From JAHDDW01 sp964648795 (GTDB lineage Bacteria; Actinomycetota; Acidimicrobiia; Acidimicrobiales; SZUA-35), in contig CAZYMB010000017.1 in assembly GCA_964648795.1 (NCBI GenBank), positions 1-25,948 on the forward strand: a stretch of DNA of 25,948 nt, given 5' to 3'. This document shows positions 7,582-14,539 of this stretch, piece by piece. Numbering within the stretch: position 1 is the stretch's first letter; each line of letters opens with the position of its first letter. The position numbers and the translations under genes are program-made. The notes under the pieces are model-generated. The model saw only the letters and a list, made by a program, of their open reading frames with translations, had not been told where the DNA came from and ran no database searches.

Positions 7582-8685
7582 TTAGGGAGCTGTGAGGCGT
7601 TCGCCTAACCCATCAAGTACATCAACATTGCCGCCAAGTTCTTCGATGGCGTCCAGAGCTTCTTGAAGCGTCGAAACTTCGATGATATTAACTCCACCTT
7701 CTACAAACTCTGTCGCTAGACGCAGGTTCTCTTCGCTACCACCTTGCACGGGGATAATAAAGGTATCAACATCGAAGTCGCGGACGCCTACAGCTTTCTG
7801 AGGGAGCCCGCCAATTCCACCGACACTGCCATCAAGGCGAATAGTTCCAGTAAAGGCAATGTCAGTTCCACCAAGTAAGTCGCCTTCAGACAATTGATCC
7901 AGAATTTCAATCGTTAAGGCCAACCCCGCAGATGGTCCACCAACTTCATTTGAGTCAAATTCTATCTGGAAGGGCAGAGCATCGAGGGCTTCTTCGTCTA
8001 CCAACACTCTCTCCCCTGGTTGAATGCCAACGAATGCTCTGTCAGGTTCGTCTGGGAACTCTCCCAAAACTAATTCTCGCACTTCGGTTTCATCTGCGTC
8101 TGGACTTAGAACAGTTAGCTCTAACGTGTCGCCCGGAGATTTATCCACTAAGAAATCAATCAGCTCGCCAGCAGTTTTAACTTCAGTGCCATCGATCTCG
8201 GTAATCACGTCGCCAGTTTCCACCACTCCTACCGCAGCTGTGTCATCTATGACTTCTGCAACCACTAATTCAGAATCAGAAACATCGAGACCTATTTGAT
8301 CGAGCGCAACAAGTTCTGCAGCATTCTGTGAGTTGACCATTTCAGCGTCGTTGAATGCGTCTACCTCTTCTTCGGTTGTGTCTGTGCCAAAGAACTGTTC
8401 GGTTTCCTCGAACTCATTGAAGTCATTGACATATCTCAACCACAGCCACTGCAACGCAGGAGGCTCTGTCACAACAACCGTAGTTGTAATAAGAACCTGA
8501 GACTCACCTCCGTTTGGTTCGACACCAAGCACAGTCACAAAATCTGCTGAATCTGATGGCTCGCCCGGTTGAAATACCACAACTGGCACTTTGTAGATCA
8601 GACCAAATACCAATGCGCCAAAAACAGCCAAGCCCACAAAGGAAAGAGCAATATTTTGCCAGCGGCGTAACCTCACCTGAATCAC
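7582..8685 (-). CDS. Membrane-anchored PDZ-Lon (S16) protease, YlbL-like
   Basis: A 367-residue protein with one N-terminal membrane helix (about 10-31), an extracytoplasmic region, a PDZ domain (about 138-195, with GDVITEIDGTEV) and a Lon-type proteolytic domain (about 235-345). The catalytic dyad is visible: Ser252 in GGPSAGLA and Lys297 in LPQKAVG. It lacks the Lon ATPase domain, as expected for the YlbL/Rv3194c group, which are ATP-independent surface proteases. Start GTG at 8685 has no good Shine-Dalgarno; a second GTG at codon 4 has AGGTGA 5 nt ahead and may be the true start. It diverges from a small membrane peptide gene across 38 bases. Nearness to UPF0182 and a TIGR03624/DUF2342-type protein matches a conserved actinobacterial neighbourhood, pointing to an envelope quality-control role. 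Confidence 0.93.
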   Translation of the reverse strand: MIQVRLRRWQNIALSFVGLAVFGALVFGLIYKVPVVVFQPGEPSDSADFVTVLGVEPNGGESQVLITTTVVVTEPPALQWLWLRYVNDFNEFEETEQFFGTDTTEEEVDAFNDAEMVNSQNAAELVALDQIGLDVSDSELVVAEVIDDTAAVGVVETGDVITEIDGTEVKTAGELIDFLVDKSPGDTLELTVLSPDADETEVRELVLGEFPDEPDRAFVGIQPGERVLVDEEALDALPFQIEFDSNEVGGPSAGLALTIEILDQLSEGDLLGGTDIAFTGTIRLDGSVGGIGGLPQKAVGVRDFDVDTFIIPVQGGSEENLRLATEFVEGGVNIIEVSTLQEALDAIEELGGNVDVLDGLGERLTAP

Positions 8686-8723
8686 CTGTCTACTAGACTA
8701 CATCGCATTAGGAAGCGTAGATC

Positions 8724-8891
8724 ATGAAACACCAAATCACACCAAAAGAGTCCGCACAAGCGGCCACTCCAGTCTGGAAGCGAATCACTGCAGTGTTTAC
8801 GCTTGGCAGCCTAGTAATACTTGGCGGCATCTTGATAGCGGGTGTATTATCAATCGCCCTAGTTGCGCTATTCCTGCGAATCAGTAGCTAG
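8724..8891 (+). CDS. Small single-span membrane protein (55 aa)
   Basis: An ATG at 8724 opens a 55-codon frame ending in TAG at 8891. Shine-Dalgarno AGGAAG (8710-8715) is 8 nt upstream. The product starts with a polar segment (MKHQITPKES...), a WKR interface, and one long hydrophobic helix (about 21-51) ending in LRISS, as expected for an N-in single-span membrane peptide. It is divergent from the PDZ-Lon protease gene, and its stop lies 6 bases from the stop of the convergent gene at 8898, so it fills the gap almost exactly. I do not recognise a family. A role as a partner or regulator of the neighbouring membrane protease is a guess from position only. Confidence 0.68.
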   Translation: MKHQITPKESAQAATPVWKRITAVFTLGSLVILGGILIAGVLSIALVALFLRISS

Positions 8892-8897
8892 TCAGCC

Positions 8898-9296
8898 TTA
8901 GCGGCCGAATAAGCCTTTCTTGGAATCTTTGTCATCGTCAGACGAGTCGTCACTATCTTTGTCAGATGACTTTTCGTCCTTAGCTTTGTCTTTGCTCTTG
9001 TCAGAGTCTTTTGACTTGTCGTCAGAGGATTCGTCTGGCTTAGAATCAGAAGAGCTCTCAGCTATTTCGGCAGAATCTTTACCACCTTCGACCTCAGCGC
9101 TGCCAGCTCCCGAAAGCTCGACCCTGTAGTAAGGCTTGTACTCGAAGACCACTTCTTCGAGTCTGAAAATTCTTGCCTGCTCGACACCTTTGTCATTCCG
9201 CATTGATTCAACGAAGCCGACTGCATCGTGAATATCGTCTGTCTGGTGGTATCCGGGCTTACCATCTGAGCCCCTGTAGATGACCATATGTGACAT
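8898..9296 (-). CDS. Uncharacterised protein with acidic Ser/Asp/Lys tail
   Basis: A 132-residue protein. The first 60 residues form a compact, conserved-looking domain (MSHMVIYRGSDGKPGYHQ, then AVGFVESMRND, ARIFRLEEVVFEYKPYYRVEL), probably a small alpha/beta fold. The remainder is low-complexity Ser/Asp/Lys with repeated KDSD and KSKD pieces, ending KKGLFGR. I choose ATG at 9296 because AAGGAG lies 6 nt upstream; the frame stays open to 9350 but those codons lack a ribosome site. I recall similar short domains in acidimicrobial genomes, without a known function. It is downstream of moaE on the same strand after 124 bases. The strongly charged tail suggests a disordered, possibly nucleic-acid or protein-binding region; this is inference. 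Confidence 0.78.
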   Translation of the reverse strand: MSHMVIYRGSDGKPGYHQTDDIHDAVGFVESMRNDKGVEQARIFRLEEVVFEYKPYYRVELSGAGSAEVEGGKDSAEIAESSSDSKPDESSDDKSKDSDKSKDKAKDEKSSDKDSDDSSDDDKDSKKGLFGR

Positions 9297-9420
9297 TGAA
9301 TGCTCCTTAAAGTAACTTCCGAGGCCTAAACCTCTTCCCCAGGCAACCACGATTTAAGAGTAAAACAAATCAAATGTGGCAATTTTCTGTCAGTTATTTG
9401 CCTCACGGGACCCTAACTAA

Positions 9421-9912
9421 CTAGTGATCGCAGACTTTGCCCCAAACTGAATCAGTATCGGAGAACTCTTTTTTCCAGATCGGGGCACGCAACTTCAACT
9501 GATCGATCAGGCGCTCGCAACCAGCGAAGGCAACCCGACGGTGCGCAGAACATACTGCAACCACTACTGAGGTCTGCTTTAAATCAACGCGACCAAGTTT
9601 ATGGATGATCACTATTCGCCTAATTTCACCTTCTTCTAAAAGTGGAGTGGCAATCTCAGCAAAAACTGGAAGCACATAGGACTCATAAGCCGAGTACTCA
9701 AGGTGGGTCACATTCTCTAAAAGTGTCGAGTGGTCTCGGGTCTGGCCCGAAAAGACAACTTGGGCTCCACAGTCTGGCAAGTTTACAAACTCTCTCACTA
9801 CATTGACGTCTATGTCGTCATAGGTCAGCTCAAGCCACAGGCGATCTGATAGCTCCCGATGTTCTTGCGTTTCCACCCGAACCAATTTACCCTCCCCAGG
9901 GCGCCGCGCCAC
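9421..9912 (-). CDS. moaE: Molybdopterin synthase catalytic subunit MoaE
   Basis: MoaE, with thiocarboxylated MoaD, inserts two sulfurs into cyclic pyranopterin monophosphate in molybdenum cofactor synthesis. The family blocks occur in order: GAQVVFSGQTRDH (Arg59), HLEYSAYE, IVIIHKLGRV, CSAHRRVAF and LRAPIWKKEF, with the active-site lysines at Lys140 and Lys147. The GTG start at 9912 has AAGG 8 nt upstream, and a symmetric -10 (TAACGTTA) fits a transcription start about 14 nt ahead of it. The first 22 residues, before LSDRLWLELT, are an extension beyond the usual core. No moaD, moaA or other cofactor gene is in the window, so the partner must be encoded elsewhere. Confidence 0.95.
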   Translation of the reverse strand: MARRPGEGKLVRVETQEHRELSDRLWLELTYDDIDVNVVREFVNLPDCGAQVVFSGQTRDHSTLLENVTHLEYSAYESYVLPVFAEIATPLLEEGEIRRIVIIHKLGRVDLKQTSVVVAVCSAHRRVAFAGCERLIDQLKLRAPIWKKEFSDTDSVWGKVCDH

Positions 9913-9931
9913 AAAGTTAGCCTTGTTGTTG

Positions 9932-9939
9932 TAACGTTA
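9932..9939. promoter_or_regulatory. Symmetric bidirectional -10 element TAACGTTA
   Basis: An 8-bp perfect palindrome contains TAACGT on both strands. Rightward, TAACGT (9932-9937) is followed by 7 nt and the GTG of a 48-aa frame, a leaderless arrangement. Leftward, TAACGT (9939-9934) would start transcription about 14 nt before moaE, leaving an AAGG ribosome site. Confidence 0.5.
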
Positions 9940-9944
9940 GACGC

Positions 9945-10091
9945 GTGGGAGAAACCAACCAAGACAAGCCTCAAAAGTTACCGCCTCAAGCTTTAAGGGC
10001 CTGGATACACCCAGCTGAGTTGATGAAGATCAAGGCATCTAAAAAGGCGAAATTGAATCAGACTGATTCCACTGAAATTAAGTGGAGCTAA
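9945..10091 (+). CDS. 48-aa peptide with WIHPAEL motif
   Basis: GTG at 9945 opens a 48-codon frame ending in TAA at 10089-10091. The peptide has a polar start, the segment LPPQALRAWIHPAEL, then a basic stretch (MKIKASKKAK) and a short polar end. Segments like PP...W.HPSEL occur near the cytoplasmic N-terminus of many actinobacterial membrane-anchored trypsin-like (HtrA/S1C) proteases, so this may be the surviving stub of such a gene, or an independent micropeptide using the same binding motif. A TANNNT box ends 7 nt upstream, consistent with leaderless expression. It precedes the TIGR03624/DUF2342-like gene by 31 bases on the same strand. No membrane helix or protease domain follows. Confidence 0.5.
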   Translation: MGETNQDKPQKLPPQALRAWIHPAELMKIKASKKAKLNQTDSTEIKWS

Positions 10092-10108
10092 GTCAGTTTT
10101 TATCGGCC

Positions 10109-10114
10109 TAGACT
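10109..10114 (+). promoter_or_regulatory. -10 box, leaderless start at 10123
   Basis: TAGACT is followed by 8 nt and the GTG at 10123, with no Shine-Dalgarno in between. This matches the spacing of the other leaderless starts in the window. Confidence 0.5.
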
Positions 10115-10122
10115 GACCCATA

Positions 10123-11328
10123 GTGAACTTTGGATTTAGTCCTGATGATGAGCAGAATCCGTTCTTGGCTTTCTCTCAAATGTTTTCCGGTCAGCAGTCG
10201 AACAACGATGTCTGGAAGACAGCTGCCGACATAGCAAAACAAATCGCAACTCAAGAGTCATCAGGCACAAACGTCGACCCAATCGCCAGAAGTCAGATAC
10301 TGGAGCTTGTAAGAGTCGCAGAACTCAATCTGAGCCAGATAGTGGGCATCAATGCTCCGGCAAAACTCGATATCAAAGTAGTCTCGCCAGCAGAATGGGC
10401 AACGCAAAGCCTCGAAACATTCAGACCTTTTTTTGAACGTTTCGGCGAAGCAATCGAAGTCTCACAAGATCCGACCGACAGTGACCCATTTTCTTCCATG
10501 CTTGGCCAAATGTTTAGCACGCTTGGGCCAGTCATGGTTGCGACAAGTGCTGGGTCGATGTTAGGTCACCTCGCAGTCCACACCCTCGGACAGTATGACC
10601 TACCTGTACCTCGACCAGAAAATACAATCCTATTGGTTCCCGAGAATATGAATACCGTGGCCGCCACCGCTGATGCCCCGGAGACTGAGGTGTATCTCGC
10701 AACACTTCTCCAAAACGCTATAACCCACGCTGTCTTCTCAGTCGACCACGTCCGTAAACGAGCCGAGGGGCTCTTCATTGACTATGCCGCTGCGTTTCAA
10801 CCAAGTACTGACTTTTTGAATGCTGACTTTGAAAATCCAGACTCCATGCAACAAATCCAAGAACTAGCAGAGCGTTTTAACTCCCCTGACGCTGTTCTAT
10901 CTATGATGCAGTCACCAGCACATGAGCTTCTAGTGCCTCAAGTTACTGCGCTCATTGCACCAATACTTGGCTTTGTAGACTACCAACTAGATCAAGTAGC
11001 AGCCCCAATGATTACCTCATTCGATGCAATCAAGGCAGCCATTAAATCAAGACGCTCAACTTCGAGTGACTCTGATCACTTCATGCAAAAGCTATTGGGC
11101 GTAAACATGAGCAATGAAACGATTGCTCTGGGACGCAAGTTTATCGATGGCATTGTTGAACGAGCCGGCGATGAAGGCCTAGAGCGACTCTGGAGCGATG
11201 AGCTAGACCTCCCTACCGCTTCAGAGGTATCCGCCCCAGGCCTATGGTTAGAACGCATTGGCTTTGACAATGATGATGCTGCGATGTTTGAGGTTCCCGA
11301 CGACATCTCCGGACTAGAAGACCTCTAA
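10123..11328 (+). CDS. TIGR03624/DUF2342-like protein, HExxH motif absent
   Basis: A 401-residue protein whose overall plan matches the actinobacterial putative hydrolase family TIGR03624/DUF2342 (zincin-like fold): a helical N-terminus, GSMLGHLAVHTLGQYDLPVP (about 144-163), then a helix LLQNAITHAVFSVDHVRKR (195-213), and C-terminal segments LLGVNMSNETIALGRKFIDG and LWSDELDLPTASEVSAPG. In members that are zinc proteases the central helix carries HExxH; here the aligned residues read QNAITH (197-202), so the metal site appears lost. The later EGxxD-type motif also reads LGFVDY. The protein is therefore probably not an active metallopeptidase, or belongs to a non-catalytic branch. The GTG start is supported by a -10 box 8 nt upstream. 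Its stop overlaps the stop of the convergent MFS gene. Confidence 0.85.
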   Translation: MNFGFSPDDEQNPFLAFSQMFSGQQSNNDVWKTAADIAKQIATQESSGTNVDPIARSQILELVRVAELNLSQIVGINAPAKLDIKVVSPAEWATQSLETFRPFFERFGEAIEVSQDPTDSDPFSSMLGQMFSTLGPVMVATSAGSMLGHLAVHTLGQYDLPVPRPENTILLVPENMNTVAATADAPETEVYLATLLQNAITHAVFSVDHVRKRAEGLFIDYAAAFQPSTDFLNADFENPDSMQQIQELAERFNSPDAVLSMMQSPAHELLVPQVTALIAPILGFVDYQLDQVAAPMITSFDAIKAAIKSRRSTSSDSDHFMQKLLGVNMSNETIALGRKFIDGIVERAGDEGLERLWSDELDLPTASEVSAPGLWLERIGFDNDDAAMFEVPDDISGLEDL

Positions 11329-12647
11329 GGCTTAGCTCTTCGAACCTTCGGAAGCTTCTCAATCAGCGATAGCGGGACTAGTGATCTTCCTGTCAGATTG
11401 ACGATGAGACTCAAGCCGGCCCCAATCGCTACTAATAGATAGCCAACCTGAGATGGCAGCACCAAAACAACAGGGATCAATGCTCCCAGCACCCAGACAA
11501 GTTGAAAGCGTGACTCAAATCTAGAGAATGTTCTACCCAAGTTGACTGTCGACAGGTCTCTTTGCACCAAAGAGTCAAAGGCCTGTTTACCAACTTGAGA
11601 TGCGAGCGTTACGCCAAGGGCTATTACAAAAGCACCGACCACTGCACTCGAGATTATTGCGGCAACAATCCCGGCAACGGTCAAGATCCCTAACCCAATG
11701 GAGATGATCCGCTCCTCAACGAATCTTTTCCGCAGCCAAGCCACACCAATAGCTCCGGCTAATCCGCCGAGGCCAGCACCAATTAGTGCAACACCAAAAT
11801 GCCAGGGAGGTGACCCGCCAGAAGACAATACGAGCCGTTCCAACCCGAGTGCTTCTCTAACTCGATGGCCCAGTTCGACCCCAGGACCAACGGGTCCCGG
11901 ATCAATGCCGCCTCGAAGGGAGAATGCTAACAACATCGTTACAAAACCTACTGACGCCCGCAAATACCCCATCGATGTTGAGTTTACGACTACAGAAGGA
12001 GGTCCAGGTTGTTGGCTAACCTCAGTCGTGCTGTCTGGTGTTGGTTCCATAATTTGAATCTTGGGTGCAAACAGTGCACAAACCGCAAACGCCAGCGCCC
12101 CGACTCCAAGTACTACCTGGGTGTTGAAGATTTGCAACAGTCCAACGCCTATAGCTCCAGCCACAGCACCAATTAAAGCACTTGATACTGTGAGGCGACT
12201 ATTCGACTTAACAAGATCTGCCTGGTCTCCAATTACTCCAGGAACCAAAGAGCTCTTCGCTACGGCATGAGTTTTACTCGAGACCAATATTAAGAATGCC
12301 AAAGGAAATAACAGTAAGTTACGAACGTAGAATATGAGAACAACCATCAGAATCGCCCGGGTAGCAGCGGAGACAATAACAGTTAACTTATGCCCTCCCT
12401 TAAGTCGATCCATTGCTGGCCCTAGCAATGGAGCGACTATCGCAAATGGCGCAATCGTAAACAACAAGTAGAGCCCAACTCTCCAGCGAGCACCGTTGGG
12501 GTCCACCTCGAAAAATAATGAGTTCGCAAGAGCAACTGTGAGAAGTGTGTCTCCTGCTACGGAGGCAGCCTGGGTTCGCACAAGTGCATCGAAACGTTTT
12601 TCCCCGGATGAACTAAACCGTACAAATTTGGCAATTGCGGATGACAT
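11325..12647 (-). CDS. MFS transporter
   Basis: A 440-residue integral membrane protein with about 12 hydrophobic helices in two halves. An early motif TQAASVAGDTLLTVALANSLFF and the cytoplasmic loop GPAMDRLKGGHKL match the major facilitator superfamily, in which the D-R-x-x-G loop lies between helices 2 and 3. A long central loop (about residues 200-225) joins the halves. The cargo cannot be told; export of small molecules is the commonest role of this branch. It starts 4 bases after the stop of the NUDIX gene and has only a weak AGAG ribosome site, so translational coupling is likely. Its TAG stop overlaps the TAA of the convergent gene at 11326-11328, leaving no room for a terminator between them. 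Confidence 0.9.
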   Translation of the reverse strand: MSSAIAKFVRFSSSGEKRFDALVRTQAASVAGDTLLTVALANSLFFEVDPNGARWRVGLYLLFTIAPFAIVAPLLGPAMDRLKGGHKLTVIVSAATRAILMVVLIFYVRNLLLFPLAFLILVSSKTHAVAKSSLVPGVIGDQADLVKSNSRLTVSSALIGAVAGAIGVGLLQIFNTQVVLGVGALAFAVCALFAPKIQIMEPTPDSTTEVSQQPGPPSVVVNSTSMGYLRASVGFVTMLLAFSLRGGIDPGPVGPGVELGHRVREALGLERLVLSSGGSPPWHFGVALIGAGLGGLAGAIGVAWLRKRFVEERIISIGLGILTVAGIVAAIISSAVVGAFVIALGVTLASQVGKQAFDSLVQRDLSTVNLGRTFSRFESRFQLVWVLGALIPVVLVLPSQVGYLLVAIGAGLSLIVNLTGRSLVPLSLIEKLPKVRRAKP

Positions 12648-12651
12648 TGCT

Positions 12652-13059
12652 CTAGTTCACCAGAGTTGAAAACTCGTCTAAGAGCTCTTTGTCACGGTCA
12701 TAGGAAAGCAAGTCTCGGGCCTTTGCAATACTTAGCCACTTGATCTCGTCTACCTCAGAGTTTGCTTTGAACTTACCCTCGCCAACTTCGCCATACCAAA
12801 AACGAACCTTCTTGGGCTTACCGTTAGGCAGTGTGTAGGCCATCGAAGTCAGCTCTCCTGCTGGGTCAACGCTATATCCGCTTTCTTCGAGTGTTTCACG
12901 AAGTGCGCACTCATAGTCGGTTTCGCCGTCATCGCGTTTACCTTTTGGGAATGACCAGTCGTCGTAGTTGGGGCGATGAACTAATAGAACTTCTACAACC
13001 TTGTTAGCGCGCCTATACACAACACACCCTGCTGCGTTGACGGTCCGATCAGTACTCAC
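12652..13059 (-). CDS. NUDIX hydrolase
   Basis: A 135-residue single-domain NUDIX protein. The Nudix box is complete: Gly40, Glu46, then R54-E55-T-L-E58-E59-S-G61-Y62, fitting Gx5Ex7REUxEExGU, with the glutamates binding the metal. The approach VVYRR...VLLVHRP and DDWSFPKGK matches the MutT/Ap4A-hydrolase-like branch, so a (deoxy)nucleoside triphosphate or dinucleoside polyphosphate is the likely substrate. It lacks the C-terminal histidine-phosphatase domain that mycobacterial MutT1 carries. GTG at 13059 is supported by TAATCT exactly 7 nt upstream. It forms an operon with the MFS gene downstream. Confidence 0.94.
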   Translation of the reverse strand: MSTDRTVNAAGCVVYRRANKVVEVLLVHRPNYDDWSFPKGKRDDGETDYECALRETLEESGYSVDPAGELTSMAYTLPNGKPKKVRFWYGEVGEGKFKANSEVDEIKWLSIAKARDLLSYDRDKELLDEFSTLVN

Positions 13060-13066
13060 TGCTAAT

Positions 13067-13072
13067 AGATTA
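13067..13072 (-). promoter_or_regulatory. -10 box, leaderless NUDIX start
   Basis: TAATCT on the minus strand is followed by 7 nt and the GTG at 13059. It sits in the 38-base gap after the acidic-tailed gene, so the NUDIX-MFS pair probably has its own promoter. Confidence 0.5.
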
Positions 13073-13097
13073 GTTGAACCAAGCCAGATATATCGAC

Positions 13098-13598
13098 TTA
13101 AGAAGCTTCTGTTGACTCAGGTGTTTCGTCTTCTACTGAGTTCTCAACTGTGTCTTCGACTACTTCTTCAGAACTCTCAGCTACTTCTTCAACAGCATCA
13201 GCCGGTGTTTCTTGCGCCTCTTCAGGAGTCTCTAGGTCAGTTTCAGTCGCAGCTTCTGCAGACTCATCTGTTTCTTGCGCTGGGGTGTCTTCGGCAGCCG
13301 CTACTGGTTCAGGTACGTTGTGGACAGTTGTCTCGTGGTCGTCTTCTCCAAGGTCCCAAGAACAAATTATTCGTTCGCTCTCAGCATCTCTATTTACCCG
13401 CTCACGGTTTCTTCTGAACTGCGGGTCGTGCTTAGGCAAAAGTAAAAGGCGAGCGGCTACACGATTAAAGAAGTCCTGGACAAGTGTTTCATCGCCATAG
13501 CTAACTTGATATTCCCAATGAGGCGCAGCTGGGCCTAAAAACTTCATGGTTACGGCGGCTACTGGAGGTAATTCTTCAAGGGTTTCTACATCTGTCAT
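13098..13598 (-). CDS. Uncharacterised protein with long acidic tail
   Basis: About 166 residues that I cannot assign to a family. The first 90 look folded: TMKFLGPAAPHWEYQVSYGD, then VQDFFNRVAARLLLLPKHDP, FRRNRERVNRDAESERIICSW. The rest is a low-complexity tail of Glu, Ala, Thr, Ser and Val (about residues 95-166), strongly acidic and without predicted helix packing. No signal peptide or membrane segment is seen. Three starts lie close together (TTG 13607, ATG 13604, ATG 13598); I prefer 13598, since TAGGCT ends 9 nt before it and none has a Shine-Dalgarno. It is transcribed away from whiB and towards the NUDIX gene. The tail resembles, in style though not sequence, those of the UPF0182 and 8898 genes. 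Confidence 0.72.
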   Translation of the reverse strand: MTDVETLEELPPVAAVTMKFLGPAAPHWEYQVSYGDETLVQDFFNRVAARLLLLPKHDPQFRRNRERVNRDAESERIICSWDLGEDDHETTVHNVPEPVAAAEDTPAQETDESAEAATETDLETPEEAQETPADAVEEVAESSEEVVEDTVENSVEDETPESTEAS

Positions 13599-13741
13599 AA
13601 GCATCAAAGCCTAGCGCTACAGCCCTGTTGTTCAACCCTTCGACATGTGTGGTGGGCCATACAGACTAGGACCACCCAGCACCACTCCCTATTAAGGTAT
13701 GCACCAGAAGTACCGAATTTAGATGAAAGCAAGGTTTAGGC

Positions 13742-14038
13742 ATGTTACCCAGGAACCCTTTGGGGTATCTCCACGTCTGTAGGGGCATGGAAATAACTTG
13801 GATGCAAAACGGTACCTGTAACGAGAAGTCAGCTGATACTTTCTTCCCCGGCGACGGCGTAGGTGTGGAGAAGGCGAAAAAGATATGCCAGGCATGTCCA
13901 GTCAAGGATACATGTTTGGAATATGCGTTAAAGAACCGTGTAGACCATGGCGTCTGGGGCGGCACTAGCGAGAGACAACGAAGACGAATTCTGCGTGCTC
14001 GCAAAGTTGAAGCTCAAAAAATTGGTGTAGAAGTTTAA
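13742..14038 (+). CDS. WhiB-family iron-sulfur regulator (first copy)
   Basis: A WhiB protein of up to 98 residues. The four cluster cysteines are Cys26, Cys49, Cys52 and Cys58 (C...C-x2-C-x5-C), and GVWGG (70-74) is the family turn, followed by a basic segment SERQRRRILRARK for DNA contact. WhiB proteins bind a [4Fe-4S] cluster and the housekeeping sigma factor, controlling development, redox or antibiotic responses. The start is uncertain: ATG 13742 has AAGG about 7 nt upstream; ATG 13787, preceded too closely by AGGGG, would give 83 residues beginning near the first conserved Trp. Its stop overlaps that of the convergent tatA gene in the palindrome TTTAAA. Confidence 0.92.
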   Translation: MLPRNPLGYLHVCRGMEITWMQNGTCNEKSADTFFPGDGVGVEKAKKICQACPVKDTCLEYALKNRVDHGVWGGTSERQRRRILRARKVEAQKIGVEV

Positions 14039-14208
14039 ACTTCGGGACCTGGGATTTCGTCGTCTTCTTCTTTACTGCCCTCTTCAAGGCCTTCGCGTAA
14101 CTCTTTTTGAGCCTTACCAAGGTTTCGGGCAAGCTTAGGAAGCTGCGAACCGCCAAATAGTACTACGAGCACTACCAGAATTATTAGGATTTCAGTTCCT
14201 CTAGGCAT
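14035..14208 (-). CDS. tatA: Twin-arginine translocase subunit TatA
   Basis: A 57-residue frame from ATG at 14208 to TAA at 14037-14035. It has the TatA/B plan: short N-terminus, one membrane helix (about 6-18, ILIILVVLVVLF), the hinge FGGSQLPKLARNLGKAQKEL, and an acidic tail. TatA multimers form the pore that exports folded proteins carrying twin-arginine signals; TatC is not in the window. The usual FGxxxLP hinge is present as FGGSQLP. AGGG lies 4 nt before the start. It follows the second whiB by 37 bases on the same strand and overlaps the first whiB at its 3' end. The short tail is typical of actinobacterial TatA-like proteins. Confidence 0.93.
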   Translation of the reverse strand: MPRGTEILIILVVLVVLFGGSQLPKLARNLGKAQKELREGLEEGSKEEDDEIPGPEV

Positions 14209-14245
14209 AGATCCCTAAGCTACCAGATAACTCTGTCTAGCGGTA

Positions 14246-14539
14246 TTATGCCGAAGCAGATTTCTGAGCGACAATCTCGAGGTGCTTCTCTTGAGCACGC
14301 TGGCGACGAATACGACGACGTTCTCTTTCGCTCATTCCACCCCAGATACCGAACTTTTCGGAGTTAACCAAAGCAAACTCTAGGCAGCTCTCACGAACAA
14401 CACAGCCTCTGCAGACTTCTTTAGCTTCTCTAGTTGATGCACCTCTTTCAGGAAAGAACAGATCAGGATCAACTCCCAGGCAGTTAGCGAACTCCTGCCA
14501 GCTAGTGTCCTGCAGAACGTGTTTACGTCCAACGCGCAT
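14246..14539 (-). CDS. WhiB-family iron-sulfur regulator (second copy)
   Basis: A 97-residue WhiB protein. Cluster cysteines are Cys20, Cys43, Cys46 and Cys52, with LFFPERG ahead of them, GIWGG (64-68) and the basic segment SERERRRIRRQR after. One difference from the neighbouring copy is that the CxxC is followed by VV (CRGCVVRESC) rather than PV. Start ATG 14539 has AGAGGA about 7 nt upstream. The 5' leader contains two small stems, so its mRNA may be structured. tatA follows 37 bases downstream and is probably co-transcribed. The two WhiB genes are too different to be a recent duplication. Confidence 0.95.
   Translation of the reverse strand: MRVGRKHVLQDTSWQEFANCLGVDPDLFFPERGASTREAKEVCRGCVVRESCLEFALVNSEKFGIWGGMSERERRRIRRQRAQEKHLEIVAQKSASA

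Noticed and set aside
9297..9420. Gap between moaE and the 8898 gene searched for a terminator or small RNA
   Set aside because: Only a 4-bp GAGG/CCTC stem and the ribosome site of the 8898 gene were seen.
13001..13417. Plus-strand Leu/Gln-rich frame
   Set aside because: Antisense of the acidic tail of the 13098 gene and of the NUDIX start; no ribosome site or family match.
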